Assembly (NCBI GenBank): GCA_012656075.1
Contig: JAAKBF010000102.1
Location: forward strand, 1-64,000
Reading direction: 5' to 3'
From: Phytophthora hibernalis
Taxonomy: Eukaryota > Oomycota > Peronosporomycetes > Peronosporales > Peronosporaceae
DNA length: 64,000 nucleotides
Shown here in pieces: positions 10,901-22,146 of this stretch. Under the pieces are notes generated by a model. That model was given only the letters and a program-made list of their open reading frames with translations. It had not been told where the DNA came from and ran no database searches. The position numbers and the translations under genes were made by a program. The first letter of the stretch is position 1; each line of letters starts with the position of its first letter.

Positions 10901-12388
10901 TCATATAGTTTTTCTTCCGCTTCTCTCAGCAACGGCAGAAAGGACGCTTCCGATCGGTGGATGATTGCCGTTCGCTTTTGAATGTTTGCGATTCGCGAGT
11001 CTAAATCGCCAAGCTGCTTCATGTAGACTGCTCGGCGCGTCACTAACGTGTGGAACTGCTGCTTTTCAAGCTCGGATGGGTCTCGTCGCGGTGGACCTGC
11101 AAGTTCCTCATTCAAATTGTCCCGCTCCGCACTTACTTGCTTAATCTCTTGAATCACGTGATCCTTTCGTTCGAGAATTGTCCTCATGTCGAGTCCCAGG
11201 TTTGTTTTCGCCTGATCCACTTGCTCCAGCTTCTCACGTAACATCGACACCTTGGACTGAATTTCCAAGAGCCCAATGCGTTTCTGCTCGTTCTCAAGGA
11301 TAAACCCCGCGACGTCGAAATCGCTACCGTGTGCTCGTCTGGTTTACACATCAGAATGATGAGCATTATCTTTCGATCAAAATTAAAAATTAAAACCCAC
11401 TATCTCAAGAACTACTTTGTAACCCCACGTACCAAGACCCGTACGATGTCCTCCATCTGTAGCCGAGTTCCATTCCCCCGGCTCGAAAGCTGTATCGAAT
11501 ATCCCAATAGACGAAGTGGTTTGAAGGCGTTCAAACGCCTGCTCAGCATCCACACTTTCCTCTTCCTCGACGATACGCATTTCTTTCTTCATGTCCTCCA
11601 CTTTCCTGTCAAACTCCTCCTTTCGCTCTCGCTCATGCATCTGCTGCTGTGCGAATTCTCGCGCTTCCACGAGTTGTTTCTGCCAGAATTTCATGTTTCG
11701 CTGTCGACGTTGTACCAGCCAATTCTCCGCTTTCTGCTCTTTTTCCTGCTGTAGACGATGTTTCTCCTTCATCGCCTTGTCAATCCGTTCACGACGACGT
11801 TCCTGATTTCTTCTAACGCTTTTTCCTGCTCTATCCTGCTCGCTTCGGCTTTCAACTCTTGAAAGCGGTTCAGAAGAGGAGCGTGGCGTGTATTTCGCTT
11901 CTTTAGTCCAAAACGGAGCTCCTCCTCCATAATACGAGCATCCTTCATCTCTTCTGCAACACGTTGATGAATCTGAGTACTTTTGCGTCTCGGCATCCCT
12001 TTCATGGACGTGAGCAACATGTTGACGCATCAATCTACGACGTCGTAATGGAGCAGCTCTGCATACTTCAGGCCGTAGTCAACGCCTTTTTCCCGTCTTT
12101 AATTGCCGTCTCTTAGTGTTGAGCAGCTTCCTTCGCTTGATCCACGAGAGGTCGAGCACCTGATAACCCTTTATAAGTTCCTGTTTATCTGCCAAGTCAT
12201 CTTCATCTTCCTCCTCTTCGTGACCTTCCTCTTCTTCATCCCAAAGTTCTACATGATGAGAAAGTACACAAAGTTAAGTGAGTATCTGTAAGACAAAAAG
12301 CAAAACTACCGTACTGATCATCTTGTCCATCGTGAAATCCTGTGCCGCTCGTCCTCGAGAAACCCACTCAACAAAGCTTCCTCCCTGG
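4914..12388 (-). CDS. Gene X copy B: very large coiled-coil protein with cysteine motifs
   Basis: This is the longest copy. Read from its 5' side it encodes an acidic run (about 12,250), long Arg/Lys/Glu-rich coiled coils (11,420-12,033 and 10,627-11,338), a less charged beta-type domain (about 9,955-10,440) and more coiled coil (9,650-9,900 and 8,320-9,047). A CKKCGKEM zinc-ribbon-like motif follows (about 8,100-8,149). Further coiled coil covers 5,785-7,300, and the C-terminal segment has CRLCRQKYSEE and MMHRTIRWLCCDE (about 5,150-5,400), ending in KFHTLRS at 4,914. At least three short GT-AG introns are visible. Small indels interrupt the frame, several of them repaired in another copy. 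Size and composition suggest a structural cytoskeletal or axonemal protein, but that is inference and I do not recognise the family. The 5' end is cut by the duplication junction at 12,388. Confidence 0.7.
7391..7449 (-). other. Intron in gene X copy B (59 nt)
   Basis: Donor GTACGC and acceptor TTTAG, with CTAAT as a possible branch site, on the minus strand. Removing it joins the frame ending ATKKRE to AAYYAIEGVEEE in phase 0. The matching intron in copy C is 16,338-16,396. The six-A run before the donor is intact in B but has five A in C and D, which would shift the frame there. Confidence 0.75.
7617..7676 (-). other. Intron in gene X copy B (60 nt)
   Basis: Donor GTAATA and acceptor TGTAG on the minus strand, with ACTAAT inside. 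It separates exons ending NRLGIQ and beginning RALLENVQLENE. The downstream exon is in frame only in copy D, which has four T where B and C have three. The matching intron in C is 16,112-16,171. Confidence 0.75.
11339..11415 (-). other. Intron in gene X copy B (77 nt)
   Basis: Donor GTAGTT after VRGVTK, an AT-rich body and acceptor AACCAG on the minus strand. It joins to RAHGSDFDVAGFILENEQ in phase 2. In copy C the acceptor region reads tgtgccgg and the CAG is lost, so C could not splice here as read. Confidence 0.65.
11521..12388. other. Spacer of the inverted duplication
   Basis: This 868-bp stretch separates the two arms and is single-copy within the window. Most of it reads on the minus strand as further N-terminal coding sequence of gene X copy B: a charged coiled coil at about 11,521-12,033 and an acidic run rich in Glu/Asp at about 12,180-12,250. 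Copy C lacks this sequence. Copy C therefore begins abruptly inside the gene, as expected for a fold-back junction. Confidence 0.75.
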
Positions 12389-15300
12389 ACCACTTCGTCT
12401 ATTGGGATATTCGATACAGCTTTCGAGCCGGGGAATGGAACTCGGCTACAGATGGAGGACATCGTACGGGTCTTGGTACGTGGGGTTACAAAGTAGTTCT
12501 TGAGATAGTGGGTTTTATTTTTAATTTTGATCGAAAGATAATGCTCATCATTCTGATGTGCCGGACGAGCACATAGCGATTTCGACGTCGCGGGGTTATC
12601 CTTGAACGAGCAGAAACGCATTGGGCTCTTGGAAATTCAGTCAAGGTGTCGATGTTACGTGAGAAGCTGGAGCAAGTGGATCAGGCGAAAACAAACCTGG
12701 GACTCGACATGAGGACATTCTCGAACGAAAGGATCACGTGATTCAAGAGATTAAGAAGTAAGTGCGGAGCGGGACAATTTGAATGAGGAACTTGCAGGTC
12801 CAGCCGAGACCATCCAGCGAGCAGCAGTTCCGTTAGTGACGCGCCGAGCAGTCTACATGAAGCAGCTTGGCGATTTAGACTCGCGAATCGCAAACATTCA
12901 AGCGAACGGCAATCATCCACCGATCGGAAGCGTCCTCTGCCGTTGCTGAAGCGGAAGAAACTATATGAGGCTCAGGCAGTTTGGTTCGATCGAAAAGATC
13001 GCCATGTTCCTGTGATAGTTGGAAGGCCATCTTTCAGCAACAGGGTGTGGTACTTGATACAGTCAAGCAGTGAGTGAAATACCAATCCAGGTTCCCAACC
13101 CCTCATCAACCCTACGCAACTACTGAATCAAGTTACAATGGAGGCAAGTTTGAGATTTTGAAGAGTGCTGTTGCTCCTGCGAATGAGCATTACAAAAAGC
13201 AAAGATGCAAGCTATCGAGTTGGAAGTAAATGAGTTTCGATCATTAGCTGAACAGGAGTTAACAGCGCCAAAGTCTGGTCAAAGTCAGAGATCGACTGCC
13301 TCGCTCCAGACGCGGCATCGTCCGCCATCCAGAAGTACCATGTGAGTGCCATATAGTGGACCATATTGCTGGAAATGGTCGGTATACTAACGTCTCTCCA
13401 TGCTGTAGCAAGATGGTAACAGGTTACGCCATGTATTTTCCTTTTGAAGGGTCAAATCGAGTGGTGGAGTCATCTGCCCAAAGAAATCAATGGGTTTGAC
13501 GTACTCTGTTGAACAAAATGGAATAATGCTGGCAGACAACCGGGAAGATCACAGGGTGTTTCCATCTCCCAAGCGCTGTTTCTACAAATTCAAATGAGCG
13601 TCGGTATTCAAAGAACTGCGCCAACGCACGGAAGATGACCTGGAGGACCCTGAACAGCTCCCAGTACTATCGGAAGATTGAAATTATACGTTGGTCCTGA
13701 AATGGACTCCTTGCAGCAGCACACGTTTCGAGAGGTGGCAAAGTATGGGATAAGGTGTCCAAATTCAGGAGCGAACAATCGTGGACTAATAGTTTACTCT
13801 TTCAACTGTGTACGTGTAGGTTCAGCGAACTGGAGACAACTTGACTTTTGATTTTCCAGGCATACGTCTCTGTTTTAGTTTGGAGATTTCCCATCGAGGT
13901 ATCAATGACCAAACGCAAGTTGCATCGCTACGTGATAAACAACATGGTCAGATATGAAGAGCGATTAGAAGATTGTCGAGAAGAGGAAAACGCGTGCGGC
14001 TTCTCCAAAGAGAGAAACACTTTGTCTCGGAGATGGTCAAGACGATGCGAATGCAGTCAAAGAAGACAAGTAGTCAGCGGGCGACAGAACTTCTACAAGA
14101 GTTGATCCAAGTGGAGAGCAAAACGAAAATGTGGGACTCTACTTGATTTCACGGCCATTTCCAGCGGTTCAAACGGGCCGAGTATGTGAACATGCTACGT
14201 GCTGAGATTAAAAGGAGGTACGAGCTGTTGTCCGTCAACATGTTTGGTTGAATACTGACTAATCTATGCGTACACAACTACATGTAGATCGCAGTACAAA
14301 TCGATTATAGCATTGCTATTCGGCAAGGAAGGGTCAGTGAAAGTGAGATGTTGGCTGCTGGCACTCCTCCGATCGTGGTTGATTCTTCGATACATGGACA
14401 GAGAAGAAGAGTCAAGGTGGGTTGTGCCCTTCTTACCTTCGGCTAGGTACTAGAAATTCTAACGCGTTTCGGCTGCAGGATGGAGTTTCAAGCACGAAAA
14501 TCTGCGTTAATGGAACCAAAGAGACTGACAGTACAGAGGTTTCTAGGCGACTACTGCAGCTTCAAATCTCAAACTGCTATAAGCTCAATGACTATGGCTG
14601 GGGCGCACCGGAAAGAGACCATGATTGTCGGAGTTCGATATGAGTGGCGTGAAGCACGAACAAAACTCCATGTTATGCATAAGGTTCGTACAAGTTGAGT
14701 TTGCTATCCCCGCTACGCCCTTACTGACTTCATGTTAGCTATGTGGTCCTTCCTGCAACTCGGAAGACAGTGATACATGAGAAGATGGAATGGTTTCACC
14801 TGGACAACGCAAACGCAGTTTCCTTGGCTAGCTCATGTGCTAAGGCACTACGTCGTAAACGCAAGGAAGAGGCAGAAGCTCGAGTTCTCCTGGTTGCGAA
14901 AGATGCAAAATTGAGCAGCTGCAACAAGAAACACAGAAGAATATTCAGGAGGAGAACGAGTCTGCTATCCTAGAAGCCAAGGAAGATGAGTTCCTGTCTC
15001 AACAGTTGCGGCGTGAGCTAGCACGCAGAGAAAAGTTGCTTTACGCAGACGCTATTCGATTGACGACATACAATGAGAATATTTCCTCCCAGATTGATTT
15101 TCAAGTGCAGAGAAAACTAAACGTACTCGGACAACAAGCCGCTGGAGCTTCTGAGGCGGTGGTGAATGAGGAAAAGGAGAACTTTGCTCGACAGTTTGTC
15201 CAAGGAAAATTAGCGTTAGTGAGAAAAACTTGGGAACGAAAACAAAGCGCGTTGTTAACAAGCGGATCAAAGATCGAAAGGAGCGAGAGTTCAGGATCCG

Positions 15301-18300
15301 ACAAGAGGGAGAACTCATGAAGGAGGTCAATGAGTCTCGTAATCGTGAGCAGTCTCGGGTCAAGACGGTGTCTGGGCTGATTGGAGGACGACGCCGAGCT
15401 GCGTTCTTGATATTGTCACTTCAAGCAAGACAAGAGGACTCTTCTGAGAGGAGGCCATGGCGCAAGATGCACACGCAACACGTTTACCGTGCAGCGTTGT
15501 CCGCGCTCACTATCTCCATAGCCTTTATCTGCCCGCTTTCTGCGTTCCGCATCATGAAGCTTTCAAGCTGCAATTGAACAAGTCTTCAAGTGCGAGCATC
15601 TCGAGCTGAAAGCGTGGGGTACGAAGTATGACTTCGGCTTGAAGTGCAAGAAGTGTGGGAAAGAAATGTCCAAATCGTGTGATGACCCCACCCCGACCAA
15701 GCTCGAGGAGGAGACACAGAACGCGATGAGGATGTCCGAATTCACCGCGCACAAACGAGTGGTGGCATCGCCTTTCGGTTCAAAGATGCAGACCATCTAT
15801 GTAAGGTTGAGAATGAACGTCTCCGGCTTGAGAAAGAGGCTCGATCGATAGAAGAACAGGAAGCCATGCTGTATGATCGCTTGGACCCCAAGTCTATTGA
15901 CGACTTTAACTACCGCCATGGAATTAATCGCGGGACACTGCTCGGAAATGCTGACAGCTCGGACCCATTGTATCCACGATTGGTCCAGGATATTCATCGG
16001 GCATCGCACCAGGACGAAATTCTCTTCTATGGACGGCTTCGCAATTTCAATTTTCGCATTCAACAGATCTTCGGCCAGCATGCAGAGTGCACTAATCGAC
16101 TTGGGATACAGGTAATATGAAGTGATTGGCAATGACTACACTAATACTCACGCTTATCATTGAATGTGTAGCGTGCCCTTTAGAGAACGTCCAGCTCGAA
16201 AATGAGACCGTACTGAGGAAGGTACCTCTAATCGAAGCTGATCATGCGCGAACTGTGGCTCTGATTGAAGAAGATGAAGCAGTATTGAAGAACTTAAAGG
16301 AAGCGAAAACGAGACTAACCGCAACTAAAAACGAGAGGTACGCTCCATTGAACTCTGATGTAGGTTGAGGACAACTAATCTCATTCGGCTGTTTAGGCGG
16401 CATACTACGCGATTGAAGGTGTCGAAGAAGAAGCTGAGTTCTCCGAGTTTCACGCTCCTGCGCTTATCAAAAGTAGTGATGAGATGAACGCTGTCTTCCA
16501 ACGTATTAAAGCCGAATTTGAGTTCGTCGCTCAACAGGTTGTGACTTCAAAGGAACGACTTGAGAAAGCTGTTGGAGAACGCAACAAAGTCGACGAGTTG
16601 ATGAATCGACTTTACTGCCGGACGCAGAACTCGATTCTGCGAACAAAGTATGGGTTTGTCAAGGTAAAGTACTATCGAGTGAAGGATAGCTGCGTGGTGA
16701 CACCATTACACTGGGAAGCAACACTTTACATTCCCATGGACGAGATTCTAGCCTACGAAGCCATGTACAGGGAGGAAGAGTGCTTTACTATGGCCGATGA
16801 AGATGACAGAACACACAATTTTGTGCGAATAGAGCGAGAGATGGAAGTCTCCGAACGTCGCAAAATGGAGATTGAAGAGAAGCAAATTCGCGAAATAATA
16901 GCGTGGCGTGCGAAGAAAGAAGTTGAGGAAGTCCTACTGACAAAGGTGATTTGTTTTGTCAAGATGAGTTAGAGTCTCAGTTGGTGTACGAGATGGAGGG
17001 ACGAAAAGCTAGTCTCGAATCTGCTCATAAAGAGGCGATGAAGCTTCAGCGACTAGGTCGAGTATACCATTCTCGAATACGACGACCACTTTCACAACGT
17101 CCTACCGGTAGTCGTCTCGATGCTAAACGAGTTGCTCGAGCTAGTGAAAAACGTTTGGCCATGGCTAGCATTGAGCAAGCTCTGCTAGCGAAGGAGAATC
17201 AACTGAGGCAGGAGAGTAAACGTGAACGGGACGCTATTGCAGTGGAAACTTTTAACACGTGAGGTATTTCGTGAATTGTTAGGGATACCATCAAAGTGCT
17301 CTGCGAAGAGCGGCTTCAGGAGACGAAACACGAAGCTGAAGAACTTCTTCGTTTGAAAGTTTGCGAAGCTGCAGTTAGTTCGAAATGAAATGGCACGACG
17401 TGAAGAACTTCGACGCCTTGCAGAGGGAGATAGACTTCTACACGAGGCTCGACGCAAGGAAATGCTGGCCGAAGAACGTTTGTGTCGGAAATTCTACGTC
17501 GAAGAAATAGTGCTTTGCATGCAGGAGAGGAAGGCGATGACAAACGCCGAGATGGAGATGAAGGAATACATTCGACAGCTTGAGCTCGAGGCTATGAAGT
17601 CGAAGTACTCGAGAATGGTCGAAGATAGGAATCGCGTGAATGACAAAGCCGCTCGTCGTCTTGAGATTAAGTTGGGAAAGAACGAACAGCATCGCTTACA
17701 TCGTGAATGGAGGCAAATGAAGACCGAAGACGAGTTGTCGATGCAGATCCGCGAGAAAGAAATCGCCGAGGCTTTAGCTGAAGCACTGGAGCGTCAGTTT
17801 GAAAAATACCTCGCTGATCAGTTGGTACACGGCAAAGTTACAGCCGAAATCGAGGCTAGTCGTCTGGCTGATAAACTGCGTGAGGCTCAACAGGTTGCAG
17901 CGGAAAATCGCAGAACCTTTGAGATGAAAATGGTGCAGGAACGAATGATCGCGACAGTGGAGACATTCTACACACTTGGAGGTAGAGTGGATGGACGCTA
18001 TTGAAAGAGCCAAGTTTTGGGAACACCGAACACTACCACTTGAACAAAATCTAAAGCTAATGGAACCTGAAGTCTAGCGAATCCAAGAAGAAAGGGAGCA
18101 TGTTGTTAATGATGCCAAGTCCAAGAGAGAATACGCTGACAAGTGCAGAAAGCGGATTGAAGAAGCAGATACGTCGCTTTCTCGTGCTATTCAGGATAAG
18201 GAGAAAGCCGTGCTGAAGCACAAACGAGTACACAAATTGAATGCTACCATCGACTCGGAAGTGCTTCACAATCGAGTGCAGCGCTTTAGAACGTCCTATC

Positions 18301-18875
18301 TCCGTGATCGGCTCACAATGACTACTACCTCACCTATGCTGAAGAAACAAAGTCTGCTCCGCGAGGTCAAGGAAGCAATAATTCCATCGAGACTTTCAAT
18401 AATGCACGATCACCAGAGACGTGCCCTTCAGTGCCGGTTGTGCCGACAGAAGTACTCCGAAGAGCAAAACAACCGCTACTCGTGTGTATACGAATTTGCG
18501 TGTGCTCGAACCTGTGAAACTCGACAAAATGCATCAGCGAGTCCTGCAGCTGTACCTGCTTCTTGTATGATGCACCGTACAATACGTTGGTTGTGTTGTG
18601 ATGAGACTGATGAAGGACGTTATGGTAGCTCAGGATGCGTTCGACGATTTCATCTTCCAGTTCGAAACAACCCTGAACTACGAGGCCTTGTGGAGTCAAA
18701 GACAGCTAAGGAACAAACCGTTCTTGATCAGATTAACCAGCAACTTTTAGAGTTGCGAGAGAGGAATGTGGTGGGGAAACTGAAGTTCGCAACCAAGTCC
18801 GTCGTCACCAAGATGGAAAAAGACCTTGCCAAGCAGCGTGCGACAGCGGCTAAGTTCCACACCCTTCGGAGCTAG
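12389..18875 (+). CDS. Gene X copy C, 5'-truncated
   Basis: The inverted partner of copy B starts inside the gene at the TTSSIGIFDTAFEPG segment. The frame upstream (12,290-12,388) is unrelated to the N-terminus of B, so no native start is present. From about 14,740 to 18,875 it closely matches B, including the zinc-ribbon-like CKKCGKEM (about 15,645) and the C-terminal CRLCRQKY and WLCCDE motifs (18,430-18,610), ending KFHTLRS. Segment 12,560-13,850 has many short deletions relative to B that destroy the frame. Substitutions such as IDDFNYRH (IGDFNYRH in B and D) show it is a diverged copy and not a mirrored read. Probably a pseudogene as assembled. Function not recognised. Confidence 0.7.
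16112..16171 (+). other. Intron in gene X copy C (60 nt)
   Basis: Donor GTAATA after LGIQ and acceptor TGTAG; same position and length as 7,617-7,676 in copy B. Confidence 0.75.
16338..16396 (+). other. Intron in gene X copy C (59 nt)
   Basis: Donor GTACGC, internal CTAAT, acceptor TTTAG; same position and length as 7,391-7,449 in copy B. Confidence 0.75.
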
Positions 18876-19175
18876 TTCAGTGCCTAGTAACGCACTCAAT
18901 TGAAGTTAGTAGTTTTCAACAGCTACCAGACTGAGCAGAACAAAGCTTACCTCGTGGAATAGTCCCAGAAGATACTCCGTGGACACGTCTGCGAGTCGCT
19001 CGATTGCGCTATGAGGTGATATCTTATTACTTCGTATATCCAGAGTGTTGGAACTGCTATTTTGTTAACATATGCATGTACTTGGAAGTACTGCGTATTT
19101 CGTGATGAATTCCCCATAAACAAGAAGAAAACAACTTTCTGATGAAAAGCCCTGCCCAGTGGATGATATCAATAA
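18876..19175. other. Intergenic stretch between gene X C and the small open frame
   Basis: Mostly no supported gene. A plus-strand run at about 18,985-19,100 reads LRVARLRYEVISYYFVYP and could be an earlier exon of the open frame at 19,176. The matching stretch in the left arm is about 4,616-4,913. Confidence 0.35.
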
Positions 19176-19526
19176 GCGGTTACTACAGCGGATCTTGCGT
19201 GGTGGCTGTATGAATTGACAAGCGGAGGATTGCGTCGTCTCGTTGGATATCATACTGATCGTACATTAGGATTTGATTTTTCGAGGTTTGAAGTGCATGG
19301 TGCCGAGGGCGACTTCCGGTGGTATGCACGGCAGAAACATCGTCAGATAAGTACTTACGTTCATGTTGGGATGACCGTTTGGAATTGCGTACAGCAACAG
19401 AAAATGGTTTCGCATGCAATTATCGGAGTGTTCGGTGTGTGTCAGGAGCTAGCAACCCACCTCAAGGAATCTCGAACTGTAGTCTACACCACTGCTGCTC
19501 AAGATGGCTTCAAGATAGAAATATAA
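19176..19526 (+). CDS. Conserved open frame between gene X and CRN, copy 2
   Basis: This is the same roughly 115-residue frame as 4,265-4,615 (minus), with no indel between the two copies. That is notable in a region where neighbouring genes are full of indels. It opens after a stop at 19,173, has an acceptor-like ttactacag at 19,180-19,188, and ends KIEI then TAA. A final exon of a spliced gene is the most economical reading. Family not recognised. Confidence 0.45.
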   Translation, partial: AVTTADLAWWLYELTSGGLRRLVGYHTDRTLGFDFSRFEVHGAEGDFRWYARQKHRQISTYVHVGMTVWNCVQQQKMVSHAIIGVFGVCQELATHLKESRTVVYTTAAQDGFKIEI

Positions 19527-19816
19527 AGCGATCGTAATGGTATTTGGATCGGCATTGCCATCGTAGAGGTGTCGTCTCAATTGTTTGATCCGCAAGGAGC
19601 TGATTGTCGTTTGAATTTGCCTCATTTAAGAGCTAAATGCGTCCATAACCACCCTAGCTCCTTGCATGCAAACTACTGCGATTTCAACAACACTTCATCG
19701 AGGTTCTAATATCAGATGCAGTAAGGAAAGCGTAATACCGGTATTCGAAAATTGTAAGCCGAACACGAGCGAGATCGCTACTCAATACTCCAGGGTTTCG
19801 TTCTTTCCCCAATGGG

Positions 19817-21935
19817 CTAGGCTACTGGAGCTGCATCAAATGCGCGCTTTTTCACGTGATTTTCTTCTGGGCAGGTCCAACTTGGATCGACAAGTTCCAA
19901 AAGACCACGATCCTCAACGTTGCCTATTTTAAAGGCCATCCAATTAGCCGGCTTGACCACAAAGTAGACAACCACACTCGAAATCCTCATTTTTGCCTCT
20001 TGCAGTTTGAGTAGCACTCGGTAAAAATACAGCATTTTGAAATCATGCTGCGAAGATCGGGTCACCTGGATAAAAATGACTTTTCCTTGTTCCGCGTCGA
20101 AGTACACGGCATCGTATCCTCCTTGGTTCCACGCGATTGGCTGCAACCAGCTTTTATCTCCTTTGATCAGTGGTGTTGGTTGCATCTCTACTTTGTCGCC
20201 CATTTAAAATTTCTCAGCGTCGGGTTTGTGCGTCTGCCTCTGGTACTACCACGCTTCGCACCTTGAAGCTGGATCATCTCAGCAGCCACGCCCTCCATCT
20301 TGTCCCCGTCCTCGCAGATGATATCGTACGTGCCGTTCGAGTGGCAGCACGAGATTATTCCACGGTATGGCTCGATCTCGCCTATCAATTTGAATCTTTT
20401 GTCGGATCAAACGGAAGGACATTCGCTTGGGGCAGTTCATCTGAGGTCTCACGGTCGGCGTATAATTTCACGTTGTGCGTTCGAACAGAAGCGAAAAACA
20501 GCCATTCAAACAGATAACCGTCCATCGAAGGATTATTTGACGCGTTGAGACGAGCTGCCAATTGCTCAATGACTTCCTTACCACCTTCCTTCGCAAACAG
20601 TGATACCACAAATGAGCTAAGCGGGAATCGTCCAAAATTCGGGCCATCACGCTGCATCCCATAGAGTGTGTTGATTTCACCTTTATGGAAAGCACCATTG
20701 CAGTACTTGATTAGGTTCGTCTTAATCTCAGCTCGTTCAATCGCTGTTTCCAGCACTTCTTTCACTCTCCACGTCGGGTATTCGAACATGAACCGGCACG
20801 AGCCTCCAGCATAGTAGAACTTTAAATCAGCGGCGTGGGTCCACATCTCGTCTTCGCTTACGTCTGCGATGTCGTCTTCGGCATTTACTTCAGAGATACT
20901 AGTTGCATCAAATTTGCTCTCGACCGTGGATCGAAACGTTTGGTTGCTGATGGCATCCAAATACTCGTCGCGGGTCCATGAATACATGCAAAAGTATTTA
21001 ACCTTAGCTTTATCATCATCCTCTGTGTTCTTTTTCCCCACCGTAGCCATCGAAGAACAAGTCAGAAATCGATCCGTTTTATTGAGCTGCGCATTTAGTT
21101 TCCAACGAAACTCCTCGTGACGGGATGTTTCCCTGTATCCATCGAGGCACAAGAAAAGCTTTTTGTGAGCAACACGTGGCACCTCAAACAATCTTAGATC
21201 CTCAATGATCCAATATTGTTTGGCCCCCATGACCAGGCAAGAATTGATATGAGTACTCAAGTGAATCCAAACAACGTTCCATTCGTCGCGATTCAATGAA
21301 GCCACGAAACTCAATGTACACACAGATTTGCCTGTTCCAGGGGGCCCACAATGTGCCCTCGCGTCAGTTTCTCAACCACTTCATCTTCCAAAAATGTCAA
21401 CAGCTCGTGAACGCCAGGGCGGCAGAACATCATCAAGTCCCTACTCGATTTCAGACCACATTTATCCATCAACGCAGCCGGCAGCGTCCTGTACCTGTTA
21501 TCCTGGGACGTAATAACCTCGGGGATATTCTCGAGCACTTCAACTCTCTTGGAACAAAACCGTTTGTTTGGTGAAAAATCATGAATCTCCACCAGCACGT
21601 GAACAGGACCCTTCAGAGCTGCAACTTCTTCCTTAGTGGCTTGAAGTCGCACATCGTCTTCTGACAGTCCAACATCACCAATTTCCTCGCGCCGATCTCA
21701 GCAGCTTCAGGTCAGTGGTGTCACTCACTCCGCTCATCGCTTCTTCTTCCGTCAGCCACGGGCCCCGGCCCTCATCCTTCTTCGCCAGGAAGAGCTGCAG
21801 CTCGTCAGCAGGAAACTGATACATCTTCTCCTTTTTGATCGCCTTCTTCAGGTCTCCCACCGACTGACTCGTGTCGATGTCCACTGGAAACGCGTTTCCT
21901 GCCACACCAACGGTCGCACAGAAGAGCTTCACCAT
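19817..21935 (-). pseudogene. Crinkler (CRN) effector, copy 2, frame-disrupted
   Basis: The header is clear: start MVKLFCATVGVAG, then LQLFLAKKDEGRGPW with WLTEEEAM just after it, then DDVRLQ and HVLVEIHDF (about 21,590-21,650). The C-terminal body includes a P-loop-like glycine-rich segment near 21,335 split by a one-base shortage in a C run, and LFLCLDGYRE, a possible Walker B-like strand. A Tudor-like stretch with SNGTYDIICEDGDK follows at about 20,270-20,390. A terminal segment with GYDAVYFDAEQG and FIQVTRSSQ (about 20,060-20,125) resembles the D-QxT pattern of CRN restriction-nuclease-like domains. It is read in five overlapping frame pieces. A 2-bp loss near 21,690 is absent from copy 1. 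It is convergent with gene X C and follows truncated gene X D. Known family: host-targeted cell-death effectors of oomycetes. Confidence 0.85.
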
Positions 21936-21952
21936 CTTTCCTCCACGCGGCA

Positions 21953-21985
21953 GATTCTAGAATGAGGCTTCCCCATTCTAGAATC
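21953..21985. promoter_or_regulatory. Paired TTCTAGAA palindromes upstream of CRN copy 2
   Basis: Same 13-bp inverted repeat as at 1,821-1,854, with TTCTAGAA at 21,955-21,962 and 21,975-21,982, about 20 bp upstream of the ATG at 21,935 (minus). Possible heat-shock-factor type site or 5' UTR hairpin. Confidence 0.5.
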
Positions 21986-22146
21986 TGGACGGAAAAGACG
22001 GCGTGTCACATAGACTTCCAACCAATCATGAGACGCTTTCCTTGCGGTAAAACCTGTTCTATGGAATATATCAGTGTTCCAAGATCTATTAATAGGGACG
22101 CGCTCTCTCGCTCTCAGCTGGAACATCTCAGTCGTCGAGCAGCTAT

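Larger units (their letters stand above)
1..11520 (+). repeat. Left arm of giant inverted duplication
   Basis: The arm matches the reverse complement of 12,389-23,827 over its whole length. Position 1 pairs with about 23,827 and position 11,520 with 12,389. It contains truncated gene X (A), a CRN gene, an intergenic open frame and gene X (B) in the opposite direction. Matches were read by eye from shared translations and base-by-base comparison of many segments. Differences are scattered substitutions plus frequent 1-3 bp indels, concentrated in 1-4,100. The arm very likely continues left of the window, because the right-hand copy of gene X (D) runs on to 25,953. Confidence 0.9.

Noticed and set aside
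12103..12291. Hydrophobic plus-strand ORF in the palindrome spacer (membrane-protein look)
   Set aside because: It is the complement of an acidic Glu/Asp-rich coding stretch of gene X on the minus strand; gaa/gag codons read backwards give Phe/Leu-rich sequence.
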